A stretch of 22,858 nt of DNA from contig MU624809.1 in the NCBI GenBank assembly GCA_025349905.2, positions 1 to 22,858 of the forward strand, written 5' to 3'. This document shows positions 1 through 10,079 of the stretch, in pieces. A program made the translations under genes and the position numbers. A model generated the notes under the pieces. The model worked only from the letters and a program-made list of their open reading frames with translations, was not told where the DNA came from and did no database searches. Every line of letters starts with the position of its first letter. Positions within the stretch are counted from its first letter, which is position 1. Origin of the DNA: Blastocladiella britannica. Its lineage: Eukaryota > Blastocladiomycota > Blastocladiomycetes > Blastocladiales > Blastocladiaceae.

Positions 1-144
1 ATCCACTCTCTGCTGCACCAGTCACACAATTGGTGTAGTGCCCGCATAGCGGACGAGATTGCCAGTGAGATGGAAACTTCAAAGCCCACTCAGCCATGTA
101 GGAACCTCCAGCACAGTTAAAGAATAAAATCACATTATTAAAAA
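1..144. other. Downstream flank of the E1 gene, no gene seen
   Basis: This short flank lies beyond the stop codon of the minus-strand E1 gene and should contain its 3' untranslated region. It is AT-rich next to the stop and more balanced toward the window edge. I see no open reading frame with the GC-rich third-position bias of the real genes here, and no RNA gene. Confidence 0.5.
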
Positions 145-3100
145 TCACAACCGCACGAGAATGTACGGCACCTCCACGTCCTCTCCATCCTCGACATTGT
201 TGGCGCACACCTCGACCACGACCGACTTGACGTGGGCCGGGATCGGCGCCTTGGTGACTTCTTCAATGATGGCCGAGATCTTGGCTTTACGGCGGGCCGC
301 GACCTTGTTGGCGGCCATAAAGAACGAGTACAGCATCGACTTGCCCGACGACATCATGGTGATTTCGAGCTTGTGGTCGCGCTCGAAATGGTCGAGCAGT
401 TCCTGCAGTGTGTAGTTGGGCACCTCGAACCGGTCCCACAGCGTCCACTCGTGTCCGGCCCCGTACGTGAGCTTGGGGGCCGCAATCGGTTCTGAGAACC
501 CAAAGAAGGGCAGCGCCAAGTTAATGAACCCGTTCTTGAACGCGTCCAGCGGCTTGTTGTTGTCGAGCAGCTTGTACAGTTCCAGGCACACCAGGCCCGT
601 CACCAGCGCGGTGGTGGTGGCAATGGCGGGGATGATCTTGCCCGCAATGAACTTGGTCTGGTTGCGGTCGGCCACCGGGATGTTGTAGTTGGACGCGCGC
701 AGGTTCGAGCACGCGGCAATGAAGTCAATGTGGTGGTTCGAGTCATCGTCCTTTTCAAAGTCGGCGGGAGACAGCCGCACGCCCACCAGCTCCGACGGCT
801 TGGGCAGCGCCGCCACCACGTCCTCGGCCTCGTCGCCGCCACTGGCACCGCCCTGCTGGGCGGCGGCCGCGGCCTCGGCCTCGTTGACCTGGATCTTGAC
901 GCCATCCCTGGGCGTAAACACGGGCACCACCATGGCGTCGAGCGTGGCCTCGTGCACCGCGGCGTCGGCAGTGGCCTTGATCCCAAAGTTGAACGCGTAC
1001 AGGTGCGCGCCGTGCAGCACAAAGTCGTAGTGCAGTTGGTTGGTGCGGTCAAACTCGAGCACCTCGGGCGCGCGTTTCGGGCCCGACCAGAACATCTGGC
1101 CCGTGGACGTGACCTGGTCCTTGGGGAAGTTGTACAGCAGCTGCTTGATGTTGTTGACAAAGTTCTCCTCGAACTTGAGCCGGGCCCACCGGATGCAGTC
1201 CTCGTACGTGTGCGGGCGCTTGTCCACCAGATACTCCTTGATGGACAGGAACGTGTCGCGGGCGCTGTTCCCGCGCAGCGTCTGCTCGACGTACCCGGCC
1301 TGCGTCAGGTACAGGTTGACGTTTTCGGCCGGCTGGCGGAAGAGGCCCTCGAACTGGTCGCGCGCCCACTGGATTGTGTGCTCGATCTGGTTCGGGAAGT
1401 TCTTGAGCGTGCAGATGGGGATCGACTTCTCCGGCGGGTCGTGCGACGACGCGTACGACTCGGTCTTGTGTGGGAGCACCACCTGCGTGTTGCCCTTGGT
1501 GCCCAGCGTCCCGGACTCGAGCAGCGGCTTCTTGTAAAACACGCACCGGCGGTCCACGTACTTGCGGGCCTCCACATTGTCGAGTGCGTTGGTCACTAGG
1601 TCCAAGCCCTCCCAGAACGCGTCATTGAACTGCTGCTCGGTCTCCTCGCCGACGCGGTCCGTGAACGTGGTCAGGTTGATGGCCGGGTTCATGGCCTTGA
1701 CGGCCCCCGCGGCGGTCGCCGACTTGAGTTTCCCAATATCCCACGACCGGAACAGGAACTGGCGGTTGAGGTTGGACTTTTCGATGGTGTCCATGTCGGT
1801 CACGAAGATGTGGCCGTCGCCGTGCGACCCGAGTCCCATGAGCGCCCAGTTCTTGAGCATCTCGCACCCAATGGCCCCCGACCCGACCAGGAATGCGCGC
1901 GTCTCTTGCAACCGGTGGTGGAAGTCGGACCCAAACACGGCGATCTGGCCGTCGTACCGGGTGCCGCGCATCGCGCACTTGGTCTGCGTGAGCGAGTACG
2001 ACTGCGGGAGCGCCTCGAACGCGTCAAAGTACAAGTACTGCTTGAGCGGCGTGAACTTGCCCGAGCACGCCTTAAGCACCTCCTGGGCTGCAAACCCGCC
2101 CAGCACTGCGGCCACGGGCGACAAATCACCGGCGGCGCCGTACGCAAACGTCTTGACGGTCTTGTCGTTGATTTCGGGCGCGCCGTCCATGGTGGCGGCG
2201 AACGCGCGGGCCTTGGCCACAATCTCGGTCGCGTCCTCCTCGTTGCGCGGGATCGGCACGCGGCCGTGCTCGGCAATGAACTCGGACAGCGCCACAAACC
2301 CAGCGTGCAGCGACACGGGCGAGTCAAACTTGGCGAAATCCGAGTACACAAACTCGGGGTTCTTGAGCGTCGCCGACAGCGGCTTGAACGCGTGCGTGGT
2401 GGGCACCTTGACCTGCTTGAACAGGCCGCCGCGCACGTACGTGCCGAGGCTAGTGGTGTCGCCAATCTGGAACGTGTATGGGCCTTTTTTTTTGAATTTT
2501 ACTTTATCAGTACGTGTGTTCTGGTTTGGAAGGAAAAATGAAAAACAATACCCTTGGTCGTCACCTTGCGCGGCGCGCACCCATTGAGCCCCTCCATCCC
2601 GACAATCTCGTCAAACGAGACATAGTCGCCGTCCGAGAGACCGTGGCGGGTCTCGTCGAGGCACGTGACGAGTCCGTCCTTGTCGGTATCGATAGCGGCC
2701 ACCATCCCGTGCAGCGGCTGCTCGCCGTCATTGTCAATGACCTCGAACGCGGGCCCAAAGTCGCAGAACGCGACTGCGGCCAGCCCGCGCGTGTCCACGT
2801 GCACAAACTTGATGTTGCGGGCGTGCGTGTAGTCGTTGATCTCGGCGGCGCGGTGGTACGTCTGCGACGTCGACACCACCACGTGGAACGCGTCCAGCCG
2901 GTCAAGTGTCAGCTCGCCCTCCAGCACCGACACGGGCGTGTACTGGTTGAGCTCGGCGAGCTTGGGCAAAGAAGCGAGATCGCGGCGCTGGCCCACGTTG
3001 TCCTCGGTAAGGAAGAACTACGTTTTTTTTATTTTCGAATGTCAACTTTCGAGGAATAAATTGAAGAAGAGAAAAAAAAAAAGTACCTGAGACGACAGAT

Positions 3101-3480
3101 CGGCAATCTGAGCTGGCTCCGGGTCGTAGATCGTGACGCTTTTGACGCCGGCGAGCACCACGTTCTTGGCTATTATGTACTTTATCAGTTGGGTGATCAG
3201 GTCATACGAGTTATAAAGGAAAATAACATACCAAGCTCGATCCCGATGCCCTTGAGGCCAATGATAAGCACGTTCGACACGGCCATCTTCTTCATGGCGT
3301 CCAGGCCGATCGCATAGCTGGATATAGGGTGATGATGTCAACAACATGACTGACGGTGACTGGTGGCGCTCCCGTTCTGACGACTGCGGCACAGCACGCC
3401 AAGATAAAATATGGATATGCGTACATCTGGCGCGAGTACTGGCCCTCATCAATGTCCTGCTCGGGCTGATCGACGTCCAT
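145..3480 (-). CDS. UBA1: Ubiquitin-activating enzyme E1 (UBA1), 5 exons
   Basis: This enzyme adenylates the C-terminus of ubiquitin with ATP, captures it as a thioester on a cysteine and passes it to E2 enzymes, in cytosol and nucleus. Exons read right to left: 3480-3425, 3317-3232, 3169-3087, 3017-2552 and 2483-145. They join in frame to 1009 residues, close to yeast and human E1 (about 1024-1058). The N-terminus carries the E1 start motif YSRQIYAIG, then the inactive adenylation domain ([20 protein letters not shown]). The active adenylation domain has the nucleotide loop GSGAIGCE. The catalytic cysteine is about residue 588 in the hallmark [14 protein letters not shown]-terminal ubiquitin-fold domain ends in VPYILVRL. 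A low-complexity Ala/Gln/Gly insert of roughly 30 residues lies between the catalytic-cysteine domain and the end of the active adenylation domain. The introns are 107, 62, 69 and 68 nt, and each restores the family sequence exactly. The stop is TGA. Family assignment is very secure. Confidence 0.97.
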
Positions 3481-3734
3481 CTTATCCTAATAATATATTG
3501 TCGAGTCAGATCATCATTATGTTGATTTTTCTCTCACCTTGAGCATCTGCACTGCGCGCCGTCAAGCACGCGCATAGACACACGAACCATGGTTGCTGAT
3601 TTTTTTTTTTGGCGAAGGTTGGGTGGAATAGCGTTTACCAAATGAATGGTCGATACTTTGGCGAAAGAGAAAGTGTCGGCGAACCACGTCGACGCTTCTA
3701 TTGTCAGCACCGCCTCATCATATTTTTGTCATAA
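3481..3734. promoter_or_regulatory. Divergent intergenic region between UBA1 and an unknown gene
   Basis: The 254 bp between the UBA1 start codon (minus strand) and the ATG of the unknown plus-strand gene must hold both promoters if both are expressed. It contains an AT-rich stretch just upstream of UBA1 (taataatatatt near 3487-3499) and a run of ten or more T around 3600. I see no convincing classical TATA box at a standard distance and no gene. Confidence 0.45.
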
Positions 3735-4779
3735 ATGGCCGCCCAGAAGCGACCCCGCGAACAGGGTCCCATCGTTGATGTTGACCTGATCACGGCGGTC
3801 CCGCTCCCAAACGCGTAAAGAAAAATACCAACACCGGGCCCATCCACCGGAGCAAGCCTAAGCACTGGCACCTGCAAAAGACACGCGCTACTGACTTGGC
3901 GGTCGTGAACTGCGATCGAAACGCGTGCTATGGGCCAGGTATGCGCGCTTATGGACTCGGCGCTGGTGACCGCATTTCCCAAACGCGTGGCGTCAGTGGA
4001 CCTGGTACTGCTGTCGCCGCGCGCAAAGTGGATATGCGAATTGTCGTGGACGATGATGGTCGGGCGGCCTATGCTACCGGTACTCATCAATTTGTCCAAG
4101 CTGGGCCGGATCAGGACGGCGATCAAGGCTCTAGGGCGGTGGTAGTGGCAGCAGCAAACGAGGGAAAACGCGCGCTGTTCCAAATGTACGACAGCGGGTG
4201 TGCCGGGCACTTGTTTACGCGGTTCTGCATCTCGGCGGATCCGGCTGCGGTCGTCCTGCGCATCTTTGGTTCGTGGGATCCTTTTATCTTTTTTCATCGT
4301 CTGGAGCATGGTATTGGGACTCACACAAACACAAAAGACACGATCAGAGCCAGCTCCACTGAGGAGCGCGAGCGGATCCAGGGTCAGGACCTCTCGCACA
4401 TTATTTCGGATGGTGCCGATCCAGCGCGTGTCCTCGGCCTCGACCGTGGAGGACCTTGTCGGGAACTTGGGCCCGCACCTCGCGGTCGTGCCTTCCCTCG
4501 GTGTCTCCTGTATCTCCTCTTACAAGACACACACAATGACCCTGGCACTAAGCGACCGGCCGTCATTTCAGCTCTTGCAGAGCCGGGTAGTCTCAAGTGT
4601 GTATTTTTCTTCAATTTTTGAATGTGACTCTTCCTGACCTTTGTGTATCCAGAGTCGACTTGGAGGCGCCGGAAGCAGTCGTGTTTCTTTCTGCAGTCAA
4701 GTCCATGACCGGGCTCTCGATCCTCTGGGGCCAGGATGACCGTGAGAGGCAAAGGCTCAACTTGCAGCGACTTCAGTGA
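3735..4779 (+). CDS. Unrecognised protein-coding gene, exon structure unresolved
   Basis: Coding character is clear but the product is not recognised. From the ATG at 3735, frame 1 reads MAAQKRPREQGPIVDVDL with GC-rich third positions until a TAA at 3816. The bias then moves to another frame (KNTNTGPIHRSKPKHWHLQ), which stays open to about 4620. The first frame is again open and GC3-rich at 3930-4140 (ALVTAFPKRVASVDLVLL) and from 4407 (MVPIQRVSSASTVEDLVG). The 3' end is the firmest part: a 52-nt intron (4601-4652, GTATTT to AG, with a CTGAC branch-like site) joins ...SRVVSS to VDLEAPEAVVFLSAVKS and ends at TGA 4777-4779. Intron positions before 4400 are uncertain; one candidate starts near 4269. 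It may be a functional gene with several short introns, or one carrying frameshifts. No domain was identified, and no function is proposed. Confidence 0.4.
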
Positions 4780-4874
4780 AATTCTCTTTGAACTTTTTTT
4801 TTCTTCAGACGCGTCGAGCATTCGCGTGAAGCCAACACACACAACGCTCCCGGACCACCACCACCGCCATCACC

Positions 4875-6843
4875 ATGGCAGACTTTATGCGCAAAATGAT
4901 TGGTACGTCCTTGAATCTTCCAAAAAAGGGCATCAAGGAATATTTTGATCAACTTGGAATGATAAACAGCCGAGATGATGGGCGAGGAAGCCCTCGACGG
5001 AGCCACGCAGCAGTCGTACTCGTGGGACGACTCGCGCGTGTGCCGCGGGTTTCTCGAGAACATATGTCTGGCCGAGCTCTTTGTCAACACGGTACTGCCC
5101 ATTCTTTATCATTTTGCAACCATAAATTGACACGGTTGTGCATAAAGAAACTCGACCGCGGCGAGTGCAAAAAGGTGCACTCGAGCAAGCTGCGAGCGGA
5201 CTACGAGGCTGCCAAGGCCCGCGGCGGCGACGTGCGCATCATTGAGGCCGACCTTGAGCGCGAGTTTTCCGCGCTCGTCAACGACTGTCCGTTTATTGCG
5301 CTCTTTCTTTGTCTTTAAGGGAAATACTCATATGGTTACAATGCACCAGGCGACCGCCGGATTCGCATCGCCAACGAGCGCGTCGCGGCCGAGGCTGGCA
5401 CGCAAAAGATTGACGTGCTGGTACATTATAATCCTCTATTTTTTTTGTCGTAGCATCTCCCTACTGATCGTGCCTAAATTGAATCCCACACAGCAACGAG
5501 ACATTGAGCAGAGCAATGCGCGCATCACCGAGATGGAGACCGAGTCGGAAAAGCTCGGCGAGGAGGGCGAGGTGGAAAAGGCCATGGAGATTGTGGCCAA
5601 GATCGAGGAGGTCAAGAAGGAGCGAGCCGAGAAGGAGGTATATACGCTCTCTATTCATAAGGGGTTGGTTTCTCATTGTCCAATGTCGTTAGGCCGAATT
5701 GCGGACCATGACCATGCACGAGGGCAACAGCAGCAGCCGCATGTGCGTGTGCGACGTGTGCGGCGCGTACTTGCACGCCGCCGAGCCGTCCGACAAGCGG
5801 TTCGTGATCTCTTTATATTTTTTTCGTTGCAGAATACACTAACATGCCATATATGCAGCGTCGCCGACCACTTTACCGGTAAAATGCACGTCGGCTACGA
5901 CCGCGTACGCGCCCTGCTGCGCGAACTACGTGACCGCCTCCACCGTCCCAACCGCAGCGCCAGCGGTAGCAATGCTGCTCCGCGGAATGGCAGCGCCCAA
6001 CGTAACCCACCGCTTGCACCCAACGCTGCCCTTGCCAGTGCCAGCAGCGCCGCTGCCGCTCGCGGTAGTATTTCTCCTGACCGTGGTCCGACACGGTCGC
6101 GTCGCGGTGGTGGCGGCAGGGGGATTTCCCGGTCGCGGTCGCGCGAGCGCGCGTACTATGGCGGCGGCGGGTCGCGGTCGCCGCGCGACTACGATGCGGC
6201 GGCGGCGCCTTCCGCAGGCCGTGGTGGATACGACTCGCGCGACCGCGGTGATTACCGCGACTCTCGTGACCGGTACGGATCGTCGTCGTCACGGGAGTCG
6301 TACCGGCGCGGCCGGTCGCCTGACTGGCACCGGTCGGGCAGCGGGTCGCGGTCTGGCCGTGGCGGCGACGATGGGTCGCGCGATTCGCCTCTGGTAGCAG
6401 GAGCAGGTGGAGCGTCCACGTCCTCGGTAGCTTCGAGCAGTGCGCCAGAGCGCGGGGAGTACGAAGAAAGCCGGCGCGACCGCGGCAGCGACCGTGACTA
6501 CCGCAGCGACCGTGGCGACCGTGGCGACCGTGGCGACCGTGACCGGTACGGATCGTCGTCGTCGTCATCACGGTACGCCAGCAATAACTATGGGCGCGAC
6601 GACCGGCGCCGTGGTGGTAGCGACCGCGACCGAGCTGGCAGCTCGGACCGGTACATTCCCGGAGCTGCCGCTGCGGCCACCACGCACCGGATCGGCGCTG
6701 CTGGGGATATCGTGGCATCGCACCCGCTTGAATCACGGTTGTTGTCGGCGGCGGCAAGGGGTACGCCGACCATTTCGGTCCCCGTCAGCCCAACGTCGCC
6801 ATCCAAGCGCGGGCCGGGCGACAAGGAGGATGGCGAGTTGTAA
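4875..6843 (+). CDS. LUC7L: LUC7-like U1 snRNP splicing factor, 7 exons
   Basis: LUC7 proteins sit in the U1 snRNP and help choose 5' splice sites. Exons are 4875-4902, 4970-5091, 5148-5286, 5350-5420, 5494-5637, 5693-5799 and 5859-6843, giving 531 residues. The N-terminal helix (MADFMRKMIAEMMGEEALDG) is followed by the first CCCH-type zinc finger (VCRGFLENICLAELF, then TKLDRGECKKVHSSKLRADYE). Next come a coiled coil rich in E and K and the second zinc finger (CVCDVCGAYL, then RVADHFTGKMHVGY). The last exon encodes a very long tail rich in RS, RD, GD and GGG, including DRGDRGDRGD and two DRYGSSSS blocks. Human LUC7L is about 370 residues, so the tail is long. Introns are 55-73 nt. Intron 6 has a textbook CTAAC branch site near 5839, and intron 3 starts with GTCCGT. 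The assignment is secure; the paralogue class is not resolved. Confidence 0.95.
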
Positions 6844-7100
6844 TAAAAATGACGTGGATTTCCTTTAAACGCATGCGATCCAGCTGTGAGTAACTGAACA
6901 GGATTGGCTGCAGCATTTTGGTTGCGCGTGTGCGGTACGAAATAGGGTCCTAGTGAGTCCATGCTTAGGGGTGGCGTGGACCCGCGGAAATGACGGTTTT
7001 TCTGCCCATGCTTGCTGGCGGTACAAAGACCCCGCACCTCTTTCCTCTTCCCTTCTTCTTACAACAGCAAACTGCATAGAAAACAATACTAAAAACAAAA
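6844..7100. promoter_or_regulatory. Intergenic region upstream of the bestrophin gene
   Basis: These 257 bp lie between the LUC7 stop and the bestrophin ATG, both on the plus strand. The region should hold the LUC7 3' end (aataaaaatga right at its stop) and the bestrophin promoter. The last 60 bases before the ATG are C/T-rich and then A-rich (aaaacaaaaATGG), like other leaders in this window. No TATA box or gene is seen. Confidence 0.4.
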
Positions 7101-8527
7101 ATGGACCAGACGGACCTGCAGAAAAAGCACACCGCGTCGCACATGCTGACCTACTACGGGATGCCGGACGCATTCCAAGTGCGAGGCAGTGTGGCTCTTC
7201 CCATTATGCTTCCAACGGTGCTGGCCACCGCCTGGGCATTCTTTGTCTCGGCCATCAACGAGTGGGCGTGCACGAAAAAGAACTGCTTCTCGGTACGTGT
7301 TACAGACAATTTTCCCAGTTGTTTGATTCTTGCGCCTCTCATTTCCATGAAAAATCCCTGTTAATTAGCTCGCAACTTCCAACAACTATATTACGCTCGC
7401 CGGGTTTGTGCTGTCGCTGCTCTTGGCCATGAAGAACTCGACCAGCTACGACAAGTACTCGGAGGGTCGCAAGCTGTGGGCCGCGCTGTTGACTCAGTCG
7501 CGCAACCTTGCTCGCATGGTATGTCCATTGTCAACATTGTTGTATGATATTACATACTCATTTTGAAGGAATTATACTTCCTCAGATTTGGATTGGAATT
7601 TCCGAAAAGTCGACCGAGGATCACTACCAGAAGGAGCAGGCTGTCCGTCTCATCCTTGCCTTTTTGTACGCCTTCCCCCTTTATTTTTTCGCTCCATTCG
7701 TTTTCAATGCGCTGAAAAAAATATGAAATAGTGTCTCATGCCGTAACTCTGTCCGCGACGAAACCGGTTTTGTGAATGCGCGCGGCAGCCTGCGCGAGGA
7801 CCTCCTGACACTGCTCCCCGACCAGAAGCAGAAGCAAATCCGCACCATGGCCGGCCAGGCAGCCGCCAATGGGAATGCCGGACCGTCGCACCCCAACAGT
7901 CTCTCCAACACTGGCCGACAACAGACGGGCTACCTGACGCTGACCGAGGAAAACATTCCGGTGGACATTTCGCACATGCTCGCGGCATTCATCATGTCGC
8001 AGAACAAGGCCGGGAACCTGGACGCGTCGCAGTTCGGCACCCTGAACGTACTGACCAACGGCCTGGTGGAGTCGTACACGTCGATGGAGCGCGTGGCCCA
8101 TTCCAAGCTTCCCGCCGCGTACCGCGTGCACCTCAAGCAGCTGATTTTGTTCTGGCTGATGCTCTTGCCGCTCCAGATCGTGCAAACGCACGGCCTGATC
8201 ATCACGCCCGTGTTGACGGCCCTGGTGACCTTCACGTTCTTGGGGATTGACGCGATCGGAAACGAGATCGAGCAGCCGTTCGGGTACGACGCCAACGACT
8301 TGCCGCTCGACCAGTTCTGCGCCGACTTGGCCGCCGAGTTGAACGAGCTGCTGAGCTCGGACGTCACCGAGCTCGCGTTCTGGGGCCACTCCAGCTCCAC
8401 CGCCATTGACATGGTGGCGGCGGTGACCGTGCCCGCGGCGGCCGTGTCGCGCGATATCTCGATGGCGCCGCTCCCGCCGGCTGCGCCGCCAAAGTCCGAC
8501 CACACGGTCGTTCCCATTGTCATCTAA
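7101..8527 (+). CDS. Bestrophin/UPF0187 family anion channel, 4 exons
   Basis: Bestrophins form pentameric anion channels; fungal and plant members lie in plasma or organelle membranes. Exons 7101-7292, 7369-7518, 7586-7665 and 7732-8527 give 405 residues. Recognisable segments are MLTYYGMPDAFQVRGSV near the N-terminus, a first hydrophobic segment (VALPIMLPTVLATAWAFFVS), and the family signature NSTSYDKYSEGRKLWAALLTQSRNLAR after a second segment. LILAFFVSCRNSVRDE is created by splicing intron 3 (7666-7731). The C-terminal half has the helices LILFWLMLLPLQIV and VLTALVTFTFLGIDAIGNEIEQPFGYD, where the IEQPFG motif is typical. Introns are 76, 67 and 66 nt. The C-terminal 90 residues are variable. 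The gene converges on the thioredoxin-like gene, with 39 bp between stops. Substrate and membrane are unknown. Confidence 0.92.
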
Positions 8528-8566
8528 TTCTTAGTATTCAAAATGCAGTTTCTGTTTTTTTCTTGG

Positions 8567-9652
8567 TTATGCTCGGAACTGCCCATGCTCGGCCTTACTG
8601 ATCCATTCGTCGGCGTCCATGTCGCCCATGACAATGCTCATGTACGCCTCGATTGCCGAGATGCGCACCCCTGTGTCGCGGCGAAACAGGTTAGCCACGG
8701 GTCCCATCATCCCTACGTGCCGCGCGGTCGCGCCGAGCCGGTCGGCCAGCTGCGCGCCTACCGCGCGGTTGGTCACTACGATCGCGCGGTTTCCGAGCTC
8801 GGCCGCCCACTCATCTTCATTGTCGTTGTTGCTGGTGAGCGGGACCACCAGCAGCGACACGTCGTCCGTAAGCCGCTTATCGCCGGCGAAAAACTTGGAT
8901 ACGGCGTGCATCCCGTCGCGCGACGCCCGGTCCGTCGTCGGCGACGCGGCGACAAACGCCACCATCACCAGCGACGCCAACGCCTGACCTTCGACCAGTG
9001 CGGACCACGACACTCCAGTCCCGCTCGGTCCGATATTCGGTCTACCACGACCCGTTCGCCACCGTTGAATACACTCGTCGACACTGCTCTCGTCCGCCAA
9101 ATCATCCGCTCCACTCGACGACACGAGGCGTCCCGTCGCCGACTCGAACACCAGCACCATTGGCAGCATGTACTCGGGCTTTGTGGGCATGGCGCCGATC
9201 AGGTAGCGGTACGCGGCGGCGGCTGTCGCAGTGGCGAACCAATACACGGGCGCGCCCGAGGAAGCGGCGGCGATTTGAGCCTGGGATCGCGCAACGTCCA
9301 GATCGTCGTCCAGCGAACAGTACACCACCGAAAGATCTTCGGTGGCAAGGGTCGGCAGGACCGTGGTGATGAAGTCGTGGCATCGCGAGCACGCTTTCCG
9401 CGAGACCAGGAGCATCGTAAGTGGCGTCGACGGTAGGGCAGCAATGGCACCGGTGCCGTCGGCGCGTTGGAGGTCGGACCACGGTAGGCCTTGGCTAAAG
9501 AGCTGCGCGACCGACTCGGTGGACTTGGGTTTGGTGGCCGCGGTGGGGCACCAGACGCACACGTCCCCTTCGCAGTGGAGCTCACGCCGTTCGGTAGCGA
9601 TCTTCGTTGCCTGCACAGCGGGCGGCGGGGGCGGGGGCGGCGGTACCGTCAT
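8567..9652 (-). CDS. Thioredoxin/nucleoredoxin-like protein, single exon
   Basis: The 361-residue product has an N-terminal poly-proline stretch, a small cysteine cluster (HCEGDVCVWC, residues 26-35) and a region resembling a thioredoxin-fold domain: PLTMLLVSRKACSRCHDF with a CxxC at 88-91, then a VVYCSLDDD strand and the cis-Pro-like APVYWF. A second segment, LPMVLVFESATGRLVSSSG, resembles the later strand and turn of nucleoredoxin/tryparedoxin folds. The C-terminal half is not recognised. I chose the ATG at 9652 rather than the upstream one at 9715 because a TATAAA box at 9720-9715 would otherwise lie at that start codon; with 9652 it lies about 65 nt upstream, next to an A-rich leader. The CxxC suggests a thiol-disulfide role, but the linker residues (SR) are unusual and the fold is inferred from short motifs. 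Confidence 0.6.
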   Translation of the reverse strand: MTVPPPPPPPPAVQATKIATERRELHCEGDVCVWCPTAATKPKSTESVAQLFSQGLPWSDLQRADGTGAIAALPSTPLTMLLVSRKACSRCHDFITTVLPTLATEDLSVVYCSLDDDLDVARSQAQIAAASSGAPVYWFATATAAAAYRYLIGAMPTKPEYMLPMVLVFESATGRLVSSSGADDLADESSVDECIQRWRTGRGRPNIGPSGTGVSWSALVEGQALASLVMVAFVAASPTTDRASRDGMHAVSKFFAGDKRLTDDVSLLVVPLTSNNDNEDEWAAELGNRAIVVTNRAVGAQLADRLGATARHVGMMGPVANLFRRDTGVRISAIEAYMSIVMGDMDADEWISKAEHGQFRA

Positions 9653-9713
9653 TTTTTCTTTCTTTGTGGTGGGTTTTCGTGCAGGCGGGAGGATGAGGCT
9701 GGCCCTCGCTATC

Positions 9714-9720
9714 ATTTATA
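9714..9720 (-). promoter_or_regulatory. TATA box of the thioredoxin-like gene
   Basis: On the minus strand the sequence reads gcgTATAAATgatag, about 65 nt upstream of the ATG at 9652. It supports that ATG as the true start. Confidence 0.6.
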
Positions 9721-9833
9721 CGCACGTGTATCCAGCACGCGCTCGCGCACGCGCACGTACAGTGTCGGTGGATTTTGAGTGGATCCGCCGCGTTTCGAAC
9801 CAGTCAAAATTGCGCCACGTACAGCAGTCTGAA

Positions 9834-9923
9834 ACTAGTGGCGGCCGTGAATCTCGTCTTGGCTGGCTGGGCAGGACTAGCCAGACCGTCATTGAGGTCG
9901 ATCCTTGCACGAGTGCCACTAGT
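9834..9923. repeat. Inverted repeat ACTAGTGGC ... GCCACTAGT
   Basis: The left arm ACTAGTGGC is at 9834-9842 and the exact reverse complement GCCACTAGT at 9915-9923. The right arm contains the palindrome CACTAGTG at 9917-9924. The arms are 72 bp apart, better suited to paired protein-binding sites than to a hairpin. Confidence 0.6.
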
Positions 9924-9950
9924 GATTATGAAGGGAGCTGCTCGTGCAAG
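9904..9950. repeat. Inverted repeat CTTGCACGAG ... CTCGTGCAAG
   Basis: Two perfect 10-bp arms lie at 9904-9913 and 9941-9950 with a 27-bp spacer, about 50 bp upstream of the TATA box at 10001. This is a plausible dimeric factor-binding site controlling the secreted peptide gene. No known factor is assigned. Confidence 0.65.
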
Positions 9951-10000
9951 AACTTGTACGCGAGGACGAGGTCCGTGCGCGTCGAATGACGGCCGCGAGG

Positions 10001-10008
10001 GTATAAAA
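10001..10008 (+). promoter_or_regulatory. TATA box of the cysteine-rich peptide gene
   Basis: The sequence gagggTATAAAAAGG lies about 75 bp upstream of the ATG at 10080 and is a near-perfect TATA box. Strong TATA boxes usually mark inducible or highly expressed genes. Confidence 0.75.
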
Positions 10009-10079
10009 AGGACCGGCCAGTACCGTCTACCAGTCCCTTACTCCTTATTCCACACATCCCAAGTCCAATAAACAAAAAA

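Larger units (their letters stand above)
9653..10079. promoter_or_regulatory. 427-bp divergent promoter with inverted repeats
   Basis: This region drives the thioredoxin-like gene leftward and the secreted cysteine-rich peptide gene rightward. It holds a TATA box for each direction, a GC-rich alternating CGCG/GCAC block near 9730-9760, and two perfect inverted repeats at 9834-9842/9915-9923 and 9904-9913/9941-9950. The plus-strand leader is pyrimidine-rich and ends A-rich before the ATG at 10080. Confidence 0.65.

Noticed and set aside
1562..2587. Long plus-strand ORF (341 residues) opposite UBA1
   Set aside because: It is a shadow of the UBA1 coding strand. The minus strand carries the full E1 domain sequence, and the plus product has no family features.
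5873..6757. Minus-strand ORF and apparent tandem repeats over the LUC7 tail, considered as a CRISPR-like array or second gene
   Set aside because: The repeats are codon repeats of the RS/RD tail with irregular spacing. There are no unique spacers of constant length, and the minus ORF is a shadow.
9653..9715. Thioredoxin-like protein starting at the upstream ATG 9715
   Set aside because: A TATAAA box lies at 9720-9715, which would be the start codon itself. The ATG at 9652 with an A-rich leader fits better.
9780..9815. B-box-like GGTTCGAAAC on the minus strand, considered as a tRNA
   Set aside because: The T-stem cannot pair, and no A-box, anticodon arm or acceptor stem is present at the right distance.
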